A program made the position numbers and the translations under genes. The notes under the pieces are model-generated. The model was not told the DNA's origin. It ran no database searches and saw nothing but the letters and a program-made list of their open reading frames with translations. 64,000 nt of DNA from positions 112,704,620-112,768,619 of the forward strand of contig CM044489.1 in the NCBI GenBank assembly GCA_024364805.1, written 5' to 3'. This DNA is from Euprymna scolopes (Eukaryota; Mollusca; Cephalopoda; Sepiida; Sepiolidae). Shown piece after piece: positions 37,119 to 45,419 of the stretch (its first letter is position 1; the number at the start of each line of letters is the position of its first letter).

Positions 37119-37232
37119 GTCTTCTTTTTGTCGATCTATAACGACTAATGCCGTTAATAACCGATAGGTCCTAGTCTTAAATATTGTCTACTTAGTGTAT
37201 AGAAATCGCCAGTGAAGTGTATATAAGCATCA
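37119..37232 (+). repeat. Dispersed repeat family B, copy 2
   Basis: Aligned throughout with 31367-31482 (see that entry), about 80 percent alike by eye. Follows a family A fragment by about 110 bp. Confidence 0.75.
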
Positions 37233-37550
37233 AGTCCAATATTTTTACATCAAAAGGCACCATAGAATTGAAGATATAAGAAAAATTTTAGAAAAGATTT
37301 CTGTACTAAAGAATTTTTAACGCATCAATGAAAAATAAATGAAATATTTCGACCGACTCCAGCCTTCTTAAGATATCTATAAGCACATTTTATTTATTGT
37401 GATATAACGATGCATGCGTATGATAGCAAATCTTTTTTGATGTTAAATAGGAACGTTTATTAACGTCTGTATTTTGTTTAGACAGAAGCTTAGTGGCGTG
37501 TATATGGGTAGCAGTATGAAAAAAAAAATGATTCCTAGCATTATACACAC

Positions 37551-37556
<6 letters not shown>

Positions 37557-37624
<68 letters not shown>
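37557..37624. repeat. (TA)n microsatellite next to hammerhead motif
   Basis: Pure TA tract, 25 bp downstream (minus strand) of the motif at 37650-37710. Confidence 0.95.
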
Positions 37625-37628
<4 letters not shown>

Positions 37629-37649
37629 TAAGTTATAAAATATATATGG

Positions 37650-37710
37650 CGATTAAGCTACACTGAATATTCCGGGTTTCATCCACTCTAGGATTCTTCA
37701 GGCTTATACG
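37650..37710 (-). ncRNA. Hammerhead-ribozyme-like motif with complete core
   Basis: Minus-strand order: TAAGC (stem I, plus 37702-37706), CTGAAGA (core CUGANGA, plus 37695-37701), ATCC-TAGAGT-GGAT (stem II, four pairs), GAAA (plus 37677-37680), a 16-nt imperfect stem III, TA giving a GUA cleavage triplet (plus 37659-37661), and GCTTA (stem I, plus 37654-37658). All invariant core positions are present and stems I and II pair fully; stem III has two mismatches. After the motif comes CGCCATATATATTTTATAAC and a (TA)n array. The same 23-bp block recurs inverted at 38254-38276. PLE tails carry motifs of this kind, but no PLE coding region is visible here. Confidence 0.6.
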
Positions 37711-37935
37711 AAAATTTTGTGGTTGTCTCGCGTGTATATATACCCACCTTCTATTGAGTTTTTTGTTAGCGAATCGGCTTTCTAGTATCCACCGCACCTT
37801 TCCTAATCAGCCAATGAGCAGGCGCTTACAGGACAAAGGCCCATTTCATCTCTGGTTGTCCCGTTCCTTTGTATGTGCTATTTAGCGAAGATATCTAGAC
37901 ACGGTTTAAATCTAGGATATTTTTTTTAAACGAGT

Positions 37936-37990
37936 ATAATTAAAGGTTGTTGTCATCATTTTTACTCAACATATTCTCTAATGTAAGTTT
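37936..37990 (-). pseudogene. Small fragment of the PIN-like repeated gene family
   Basis: AAAGGTTGTTGTCATCATTT TTACTCAACATATTCTCTAA differs by a few bases from 41047-41091, which encodes ENMGSKNGDNNLYF-type residues of that family on the minus strand. This is a third, very short copy. Confidence 0.6.
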
Positions 37991-38376
37991 ATGTATATAC
38001 ATGTTAATTTATTTATTTTACTTGTTTATTTTCTATTGTTATTGTTAGTTTTAAAGTTATTTTGTGTCTCTATCCTAGAGTAAATATTATCCTTTGAACA
38101 CAGTTTTTCGCTATTTCTCTCCTACAGCTTAATAGATGTTGAGTGTCTTTAAAGTATAGGATAGCAAATTTTTCGTGAAGGCATAACCTACATGGATCGT
38201 CTAGGTCTCTACATGTGTTTTCTTGTCATACTATTTTCCATTCGACTACCGCCATATATATTTTATAACTTATTAACTAGTCTACTTGCGTATTGAGCAC
38301 TGTTGAAGTAAATACTTAAAGTTTACGCATAAATTTATACTTTCGTATATTAATTTATGTGAATAAATAAATTAGT

Positions 38377-38378
<2 letters not shown>

Positions 38379-38406
<28 letters not shown>
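38379..38406. repeat. (TA)n microsatellite
   Basis: Pure TA tract at the left edge of the tRNA-like element. Confidence 0.95.
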
Positions 38407-38407
<1 letters not shown>

Positions 38408-38620
38408 AATGCGACGCTCATTGTTTGTTTATAAACAAGCGGTTAGAGCACTGTAAAAGTAGTAGACAAATGTTTGTTTTAATAGACATTTGGCGAGATA
38501 ATTTACGGCCGCCGCTCCGTGGGTCGATCTGTAGAACTGCTGCCTATCTAGGTTTAATCCTCGGTTTTTCTAGCGGCACTGATAAGCTGTGATACAACGA
38601 AACAGGACTGTATGTCGATG

Positions 38621-38625
<5 letters not shown>
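38407..38625 (+). mobile_element. tRNA-like SINE-type element ending in a hammerhead motif, copy a
   Basis: Between two (TA)n arrays. AAGCGGTTAGAGCACTGTAA (38429) resembles a tRNA D-arm/A-box region. GGTTTAATCC (38551-38560) resembles a pol III B box. From 38551 to the end the sequence aligns with 63899-63990, including AAGCTGTGATACAACGAAAC. The unit lacks coding capacity, and the 3' end runs straight into TA repeats, as a short non-autonomous retroelement might. tRNA of origin not identified. Confidence 0.5.
38571..38620 (+). ncRNA. Hammerhead-ribozyme-like motif, copy a
   Basis: Order: stem I CGGCA (38574-38578), CTGATAA (38579-38585), stem II GCTGT-GAT-ACAAC, GAAA (38599-38602), stem III CAG-GA-CTG (38603-38610), U-A (38611-38612; GUA cleavage triplet), stem I TGTCG (38613-38617). 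Stem I pairs A-T, C-G, G-T, G-C, C-G. The core reads CTGATAA rather than CTGATGA, one base off canonical. The related copy at 63931 keeps that G but differs elsewhere, so the shared ancestor had CUGAUGA. One stem I pair is G-C here and C-G there. Confidence 0.65.

Positions 38626-38671
<46 letters not shown>
38625..38671. repeat. (TA)n microsatellite abutting the hammerhead motif
   Basis: Starts within a few bases of the end of the motif at 38620. Confidence 0.95.
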
Positions 38672-39018
38672 CTCACGAACATATAAATATACATACATAG
38701 CCAAGTCAAAATCTTCAAATAAACTCTGAGAGAGCGGTTTATTAACTTTTATTACCATCATATGTGGAAAAAAATCACACTAAAAGTTTACAAAAATTTA
38801 ATCACCGCAAAAGGCCTAACTATGCGGTTATAGGATCAAGGCAGCCATCGCACTAAAAATAACAAATATCTCCATATTTCAAAGCGTTTGCTGTTTCTTA
38901 CAGAAGGGTTTGCATTTTTATACTATACATTCTGATTCAACAATTTTTATACTAACTACATGGACAATCGATGTGATGATATCATCAATGACTCATACCA
39001 TACGTGTACATTTCTAAA

Positions 39019-39075
<57 letters not shown>
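39019..39075 (-). repeat. (ATC)n tail of an RTE-like LINE
   Basis: About 19 GAT units on the plus strand, (ATC)n in the direction of the LINE. It directly follows the 3' end of the element at 39076-40290. RTE-type LINEs are known to end in short tandem repeats rather than poly(A). Confidence 0.85.
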
Positions 39076-40290
39076 CGCCCATCGCTTGCAAAGTTGACCG
39101 TGATCATGCAATTATTCTGTGGGTTCAAGATTGCTTGTTAGACCGATTCGAGCTCTGAACTATTTCCCTATATTGGACATCAGTGGGATAATTTTGTACC
39201 ATATAGATGTATTCCTTCTGCCGTTTTTTGTTGCCGTCTTCATTGCGTGAGGATTTAGCAATTGTAGTCCCTTTGTGAGTAGTGGAATGCTAGGAACATA
39301 TCTTAGGTCAGTTTTTTCCCCCGTGAGAAAGAATACAAACCGAACTGTTTGTGGGAGGCCTTCAAATTCTCTTCGCACTGTTTCCGCTGTCCTTCTGCGG
39401 GTATTTTTCAGTTGGACGGCTCACCGTAAAAACTGTTTTGGGATCCTTGAAAAAGGCATGCAGCATAGATGATCTGCCAGCGCACTTGGCACTGGTGTAA
39501 TATTGTGTGTACTGACTGAAGATTTGACCGGACTAGAACCTTAATGTCTGGTATTTTTTCCACTTTATTTTTAACAATCTACGAAGGCATGTCATGGAAA
39601 TAATTCGGTTTCTTGACATGTCTAACATATACCGTCCAATTTTCACAAGCATATATGAGGATAAGAATCACAGGTCGGTATACTTGGAGCCGTATTCCTC
39701 AAAATTCCCACGACGTGGTTGTGAGACATCCTAATCTAGCATTATCTTCAGCTCTCCTGCAATTAACTTCATCGTCTATGTGTACGGCACTTAAGAGAAT
39801 ACTTCTTCACAGTTTTTGGATTGATTCCACGAATTAGGATCTGAGGATCATCATACCTTTTCTCAAGGAGGAGGATGGTGCATTACTTCGGTCGTCTTTA
39901 AATAAATAAATTCAGACCGTAATTTTTGCATGCCTTAGAAAAATGATCCACAATATATTGCATGTCTGGATCTGTGTTGGATTTGAAGGCATAATATTCA
40001 GCAAAAAAAAGATCTCGTATTAATCTTGGTGACAGAAGTATTTTTATTTGCAATCTGCTCAGTAGTTGATGCTTACTTTGGAGTTTTTTGCGTTGAACGC
40101 GTCAAATAGCGCCGCGAAGGATATCACGCTGAAGCTTTGTTTGACACTGCTATTGACTGGGAAGTTATCACCATCATCTATGACACGAACCATCATCTCA
40201 TCATGAAATTGTTTGGTGAATTTGTCAGGACATCCAATTTTGGCTATGATTTTCCACAGACCTGCCCGGTTTATAAAATACATTGTGCAT
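39076..40290 (-). mobile_element. RTE-like LINE, 5'-truncated, reverse transcriptase with altered active site
   Basis: Minus strand: NRAGLWKIIAKIGCPDKF and KQFHDEMMVRVIDDGDNFPV (40275-40150), then FFAEYYAFKSNTDPDMQYIV (about 40005), SAVHIDDEVNC (39765), YACENWTVYVRHVKK (39640), KIPDIKVLVRSNLQSVHTIL (39555), VRWQIIYAACLF, SFYGEPSN and GQRKQCEENLKASHKQF (about 39400). These are the RT palm, thumb and C-terminal signature (IPD.EVL, LRW.GH..RM, YGEL..GKR) of the APE-type RTE-like LINEs common in molluscs. The catalytic FADD is FAEY in this copy, and a stretch before it is deleted, so it cannot be active. It abuts the PIN-like family fragment on its 5' side. Confidence 0.78.
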
Positions 40291-40329
40291 TTTAAGACAT
40301 ATTTCATCACTGAATAAGCGTGTTAGTTC

Positions 40330-41095
40330 AACAGTCACTATTTTCATCACAAGACACTGATTCCTCACTTATAATGTCACAATACCCTTCTTAGTATGAT
40401 CGACATATTCGTGAACAGATGAATTCGTATATTTTGCAAGTGCACCGAAGTGTACTACAACCGCCAGAACAGCGTCAGAGAATTATTCTGAGGATTATAA
40501 CTGAATCATTTTCAGAAGTATTTCTGACACAGGTGAAGTATTCATCATCACTGAAACTAGACTATTGTTCTACAATTCCCATTTCTATGCAGTAGTGTTT
40601 ATCGCCTAACCATTGCCCATCCAAAGCATCACTTGAAGGTAATTCCAAAGGTCATGATACTTCGTTGAATAAAGGTCAATAGCAGTCTCTCAGTTATAAC
40701 AAAGCTTTTGGCTGAAGCAACTTTTTGACACAGACTAGACTACCCCATTGCAGGCAGATTGTCTCCAGGTTTGCCTCCGGACAATGCCATCATCGCTTTT
40801 AACCCAGCGTCTTCAATTTCAGCTATGTTTTTCTTAACTGTGAGAAACGTTTTAATACAACTCTTAAAGACAGAGTCTCTCTTCAAAATTTTGTGCTGAG
40901 CGGATTTTTTTCCGATTCCAAAAACTGCGGATTGCATCCCGTGAATGCATACAGGAACAGATCACTGCTGCAGACATAGTATCTAAGCTACTTCTTCATA
41001 ACCTTTATGTCGTATACCATTGCAGTATCCCCTTTATCCGAGTAGAAATAAAGGTTGTTGTCACCATTTTTACTCCCCATATTCTCTAATGTAAT
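40330..41095 (-). pseudogene. Decayed copy of the PIN-like repeated gene family (C-terminal part)
   Basis: Minus strand pieces: TLENMGSKNGDNNLYFYSDK (41085), GDTAMVYDIKVMKK, SDLFLYAFTGC (about 40970), AVFGIGKKSAQHKILKRDSV and FKSCIKTFLTVK (40930-40840), AEIEDAGLKAMMALSGGKPG (40820-40760), SLCQKVASAKSFVITERL (about 40730), and a Cys-rich end CSTLRCTCKIYEFICSRIC (about 40450-40400). By memory this is the second half of the family whose first half is at 28700-30100. The end has a CXC-type pattern of closely spaced cysteines. Stops and frame changes break the copy. An RTE-like LINE fragment follows directly. Confidence 0.6.
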
Positions 41096-41099
41096 TGCG

Positions 41100-41590
41100 C
41101 AGTTATCCATCTTTATGTATGCTTCTACGTTATACAAAAACTTCAATGCTAGTTGTCATAATTGAAGTAAATTTGGCATAATACATTCACAGAAGTAAAG
41201 TATGTTATTAGTGGGTAAGTCTATTACAAATTACACTAAAATTCTATAATACTAGCGCCTATAATACTTTTACCGCTTCTACTAATACTACTACAAATAA
41301 TAATAACAATGTATATCCTATTACAAGATTTGATTGCCTTGATGGTTTCTCTGTTCGTCTGCATTTAGGAAAATCTGACTGCTTACATAAAAAGAATAGG
41401 CGGGCTACATATTAATAAGGTAGTAAAATTTATCTGATATAAAATCACAGTTGAAGTCGTTAGTGGATCTAAAAGATCTTTTTAAAAACAAAATACGTGC
41501 TTACTAAATTAAAAGTAATCTAATATTTTTAGTAATTAAAACTATTACTATTTGTAAATACGTAAAGCGCTTGACCTGACATAGTCCTGG
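41100..41590. other. AT-rich stretch, nothing recognised
   Basis: No coding similarity noticed upstream of the LINE that starts near 41600. Confidence 0.5.
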
Positions 41591-41599
41591 GATAGTGGT

Positions 41600-43660
41600 T
41601 ATAAAAAACTAACTCTCTACCCACTTCTTGCAACAATGCTAAACACTTGTTTGATTACGGGTAACTTCCCTGTTGGCTGACAATGAAACTAAAGTCCTGA
41701 TTATGAAAGATATGACAAAAGGTGGTGAAGTGACAAACTTTAGACCAATCACCTGCCTCTCAGTAAAAACTTTTCAATAGGATACTGTTTGAAAGTATTT
41801 ATGGTAAGTTGGGCCAAAACAATTTGCTCCCTGAAAGACAGAAACACTATCGAAAAGGATCACGAGGCACCATGGATCAGTTACTGAAAGATAAAATGAT
41901 TCTAAGAAAGTGCAAAAGAAGATCTATCAACCTAGTCATGGGATGGGTAGACTACACGGAGGCATCGACATGGTTCTACATTCATGGATATTCAAGATTT
42001 GGAAAATTTTCAGAATAGCTTCTAATATCCGAGTATCTATAACAAATAGCATAAAGAATTAGGAAACTAATTTACCTACAGAAAATGTTGTATAAGGCAA
42101 AGTGAAAATTAAGAAAGGGATCTTCCAGGGTGATAGTCTTTCCCCTCTGCATTTCGTCATCAAATTTATCCCGTTGATATTTGTTTTACATAATGTGAAA
42201 GCAGGGTATGAAATCGGAACAGGACTTCCTACAGTCAAGCATCTATTTTTATGGATGACCTTAAAGTGTATGGGAAGAATGAGAACCAGCTCCATACGTT
42301 GATGAACACGACATGATGAAATAATGACATAGAGATGGAATTTGGCATTTACAAATTTGTTTTTCTTATTATGGAAAGAGGCAAACTGGTTTATTAAGGT
42401 GGTTTTACACTTTCAATAACTTATCTGATAAAAAAAATGTTGATGGCGAGAGAAGCTAAAAATATTTGGGGATACTAGAACCGGATAAGATTAAGAATAT
42501 GGAAATGAAAAATAGCCGAGTACAACAGAAGATTAATGGTTATTCTTAAATTACACCTCCATAGTCTGAATACAGTATATGCCATCAATGCCAGAGCAGT
42601 AGCGATCATTCGATATACTTCTGATATACTTGACTCGAATGTATATGAATGGAAATGCTTGCACACAAAAACACGGAACTGTTTATAAGTTAATATATTT
42701 ATAAGTCTTTTCTAGGAAAGGAGATGTAGATTGATTGTATCTACGTAGAAAAGAAGATGGTCGAGGTACTTTGTGTTTAAGATTCTGTATATATAGAATA
42801 AGAAAATCTAACTTAATATATTTCTGAAAGTCATGAAATTCTTCTACATAAAGTGAGGAGAGAAAAGAAAATAATACTTGGCGTGAAGAAGAAACAGATA
42901 TTTTTAGAGAGAGGTGAAAATTCTTTGAAATAAACTACGCAGTGTATTCTTTAAGAATATTGAATTTAAAGGTGATAACAACTGGAATTTCTTGATCAGC
43001 TGATATCTTAAAAGATCTACTGAGAGCACATTAATGGCCGCCGAGGAACAAGCCACTCGCACTTGGTCCATCAAACACTACACTGACAAAATTGCAGAAT
43101 CACTGATGTGCATGTGTAATGAAAACACATATTGTATCAGAATGCCTTATGCAAGATAACATCAATAACAAATAAAGCCACGGCAAAGTTGGTCTAGTCC
43201 TTCACTGGAATATATGCAAACAGTACAGATTAGATCCCTATGAGAAGTGGCATGAGCATAAACCAGAAGTGGTCAAGGAAAATGAAAATGTCAAACTTCT
43301 CTGGGATATGCACATACAGACTGATAAGATCCAAGAACACTTCAGACCTGACATAATTTTACTAAATAAAAATAAAAGAACTTGCTCAATCGTTTACGTA
43401 TCTAACCCTTTCAACACCAGATTGCAAGAGAAAGAACAAGAAAAAATACCAAGATCTGAAATAGGAAGTAGTTAGACTCTGGAAATGTGAAGTATTAATG
43501 GTGATTCCCATTGTAATTGTAACGGTTGAGACTATAATAAAAAGACGCCATAAATGGCGTAATCGGATTGACAAGACAATTTCTTCTCCAATTTTATAAA
43601 AGGCTTGCATGTTGGGAACAGCGAAAGTGTTAACGTGTAGCTTGAATGTCCAAACTAAAG
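41600..43660 (+). mobile_element. R2-like LINE with C-terminal restriction-type endonuclease, decayed
   Basis: Plus strand order: GGEVTNFRPITCLSVKTF (41720), NNLLPERQKHYRKGSRGTMD with CKRRSINLVMGWVDY (41818-41955; the Asp of WVDY is the first catalytic Asp), KIKKGIFQGDSLSPLHFVIK (42102), FMDDLKVYGKNENQLHTL (42250; MDD equals the YxDD box), and the C-terminal zinc-knuckle area with MAAEEQATRTWSIKHYTDKI and CMCNEN (43033-43130). Last come NVKLLWDMHIQTDKIQEHFR and PDIILLNKNKRTCSIVYVSN (43290-43420). RPDI...V.V is the PD-(D/E)XK layout of restriction-like endonucleases in R2/R4/NeSL-type LINEs. The 5' end is missing and many stops and frame changes are present. The 3' end is followed by (AAC)n/(AAT)n. 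Confidence 0.75.
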
Positions 43661-43747
43661 TGACAAAAAAATAAATAAAAACATCAGAAAGTTTAAACTG
43701 TCAGTAAACAACAACAACAACAAAAACAACAATAATAATAATAATAA

Positions 43748-43780
<33 letters not shown>

Positions 43781-43980
43781 AATGCCAACATCTTGACCTG
43801 TAAGAAAGTCAAAGGTATTCCCATTGTAATTGAAACGCCTGGGACCAAAAAAGCCACCAGCCACCATAAACGGTTAAGCAGATTGACAAGACATTTCCTT
43901 TTTAAATTTTGCAAAATGCCTGCTTGTTAGAAACGGCGATATTGTTAATACAGTTTGAATGTCTAAAGTCGAATGAACTG
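43484..43980 (+). repeat. Two successive 3' ends of the same LINE
   Basis: ATTCCCATTGTAATTGTAAC, GATTGACAAGACAATTTC, AAAGGCTTGCATGTT and GCTTGAATGTCCAAA (43500-43655) recur in order at 43816-43975 (ATTCCCATTGTAATTGAAAC ... GTTTGAATGTCTAAA). Each is followed by an AAT-rich simple repeat. So a second copy's 3' end lies directly behind the first one's tail. Confidence 0.85.
43707..43780. repeat. (ACA)n/(AAT)n tail repeat
   Basis: ACAACA units pass into AATAAT units after the first LINE 3' end. Confidence 0.95.
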
Positions 43981-44035
43981 ACCTGATGTTCATTGAAAAA
44001 ATACAACAAAAAAAAACAAAGGTTTAGACTATTAT

Positions 44036-44079
<44 letters not shown>
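44036..44079. repeat. (AAT)n tail repeat
   Basis: Pure AAT tract about 60 bp after the second LINE 3' end. Confidence 0.95.
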
Positions 44080-44089
44080 TGCATTGCAT

Positions 44090-45010
44090 TCAAAGGATGA
44101 TACCGACTTTATCTGAAAAGGAAAGGCGGAGGAAGAGGGATTGTTTGTATTGAAGACTTTGTTAATCGCACAAAAAGAATGCATAAATCAGAACACCGAA
44201 AGCATAATTACTGCAGCAAGAGACACTGAAAAAAAAGGACGAGGAATAAGATATTAAACTAGGAAAAGAAACAGCTATACGGACGATTCACAAAAATGAC
44301 AAAATATAAGCCTACAGAAAACGCGTTGGAATGTCTACAAAAAGAAAATCTAAACAGATAAGCTGAATCCCTTAACTTAGCCGCCACGAATAAAGCAATC
44401 AGAACTAACCATATTAAAACAAATACGAACCAAGAAAACACATGATAAGCGAATGCAGCAAATTAGCCCAAAAAGAATATAAAAAATAGTCAGGATGAAG
44501 TGGTTAAGGCAGTACACTGGAAATTATTCTAAGAATTGTGATGATACTTAAAAATACAAGTAAAGGAATTGTAGGGAAAATAGATATACAAAGACATATA
44601 CCCATACAAGCAAGAAAACGTTATGTCAGACTAGTTAACAAGAAAGGAAAGTTCTGCTAGATTGTTTATTTGCCGTTCTAGTAGACCAGAAATTAGAGAT
44701 CAAGTAGACGAAGAAGCGGAGTAAGTACGTAAAATTAGCCAGAGATTTCAAAGGTATATAAGGATGAAGAAAGTCAATGAAAAACTACAAAAAGTAGAAG
44801 CGTAAAGAACAATACTGAAATATTTGGAAAAAAATAAAGACAGAGATTGGAATCGGAGGGATGGCAGAGAAGGTGCAACTTATAACAATAACGAAAATGG
44901 CTGGAATATTAAGAAAAGGACTTGAATGCAGACATGAGCTACAGGCACAACCGGACACACAGAAAGTGCTGCAGATGTAAAACCCAAATGGACACTAAGT
45001 GGAATCACGA
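44090..45010 (+). mobile_element. Further R2-like LINE pieces, out of order
   Basis: GGRGIVCIEDFVNRTKRM (44128) and MISECSKLAQKEYKK (44442) with AVHWKLF (44510) are the region between RT and endonuclease of the same LINE type. Behind them, at 44590-44760, IPIQARKRYVRLVNKKGKF and SRPEIRDQVDEEAE with ISKVYKDEESQ resemble an N-terminal pre-RT region. That would normally lie upstream. So two different fragments are joined here, and both are decayed. Confidence 0.5.
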
Positions 45011-45419
45011 AAATTGAAACTGTTTAATTGTAAGTTAACTCTACTGTGCCCTAACTTCCGCCTCTTCCCAATTTTTTGTGTGTTCCCTAAGAACTTGCGA
45101 CATACTATCTAAGTGAGGAGGGATTTTAAGAATAGAATGACCAATGAGAGAAAGCATCAGCAAGGATGAGCGCAAAGAGGACTTGGACCTTGAGAACGAT
45201 TATTGCCGCCCAAATTCAAGTGAAGACTAATGGTCGCTACCAACGAGAAATCAATGGCAAGCGGTTGTCACGATAACGCAAGTTCATATGCAAAGGTTAT
45301 CGAAAGAAATAGAGAGTACTGGAAATCTTGTGAGAATCGTCACTCAGACTCCGAAAACACTACAAGTTGTTTTTCAAAAGAAACCTTAAATGATGTATTG
45401 CCTGACTACTGTAAGTGAT

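Larger units (their letters stand above)
37630..38276. repeat. 23-bp inverted repeat bounding about 650 bp
   Basis: TAAGTTATAAAATATATATG GCG at 37629-37651 is the reverse complement of CGCCATATATATTTTATAAC TTA at 38254-38276. The interval contains the hammerhead-like motif at its left end and a fragment of the PIN-like gene family at 37942-37985. This could mark the two ends of one insertion. Confidence 0.6.

Noticed and set aside
43655-44093. Poly-Leu, poly-Tyr or poly-Ser open frames on the minus strand
   Set aside because: Antisense translation of (AAT)n/(ACA)n LINE tails.
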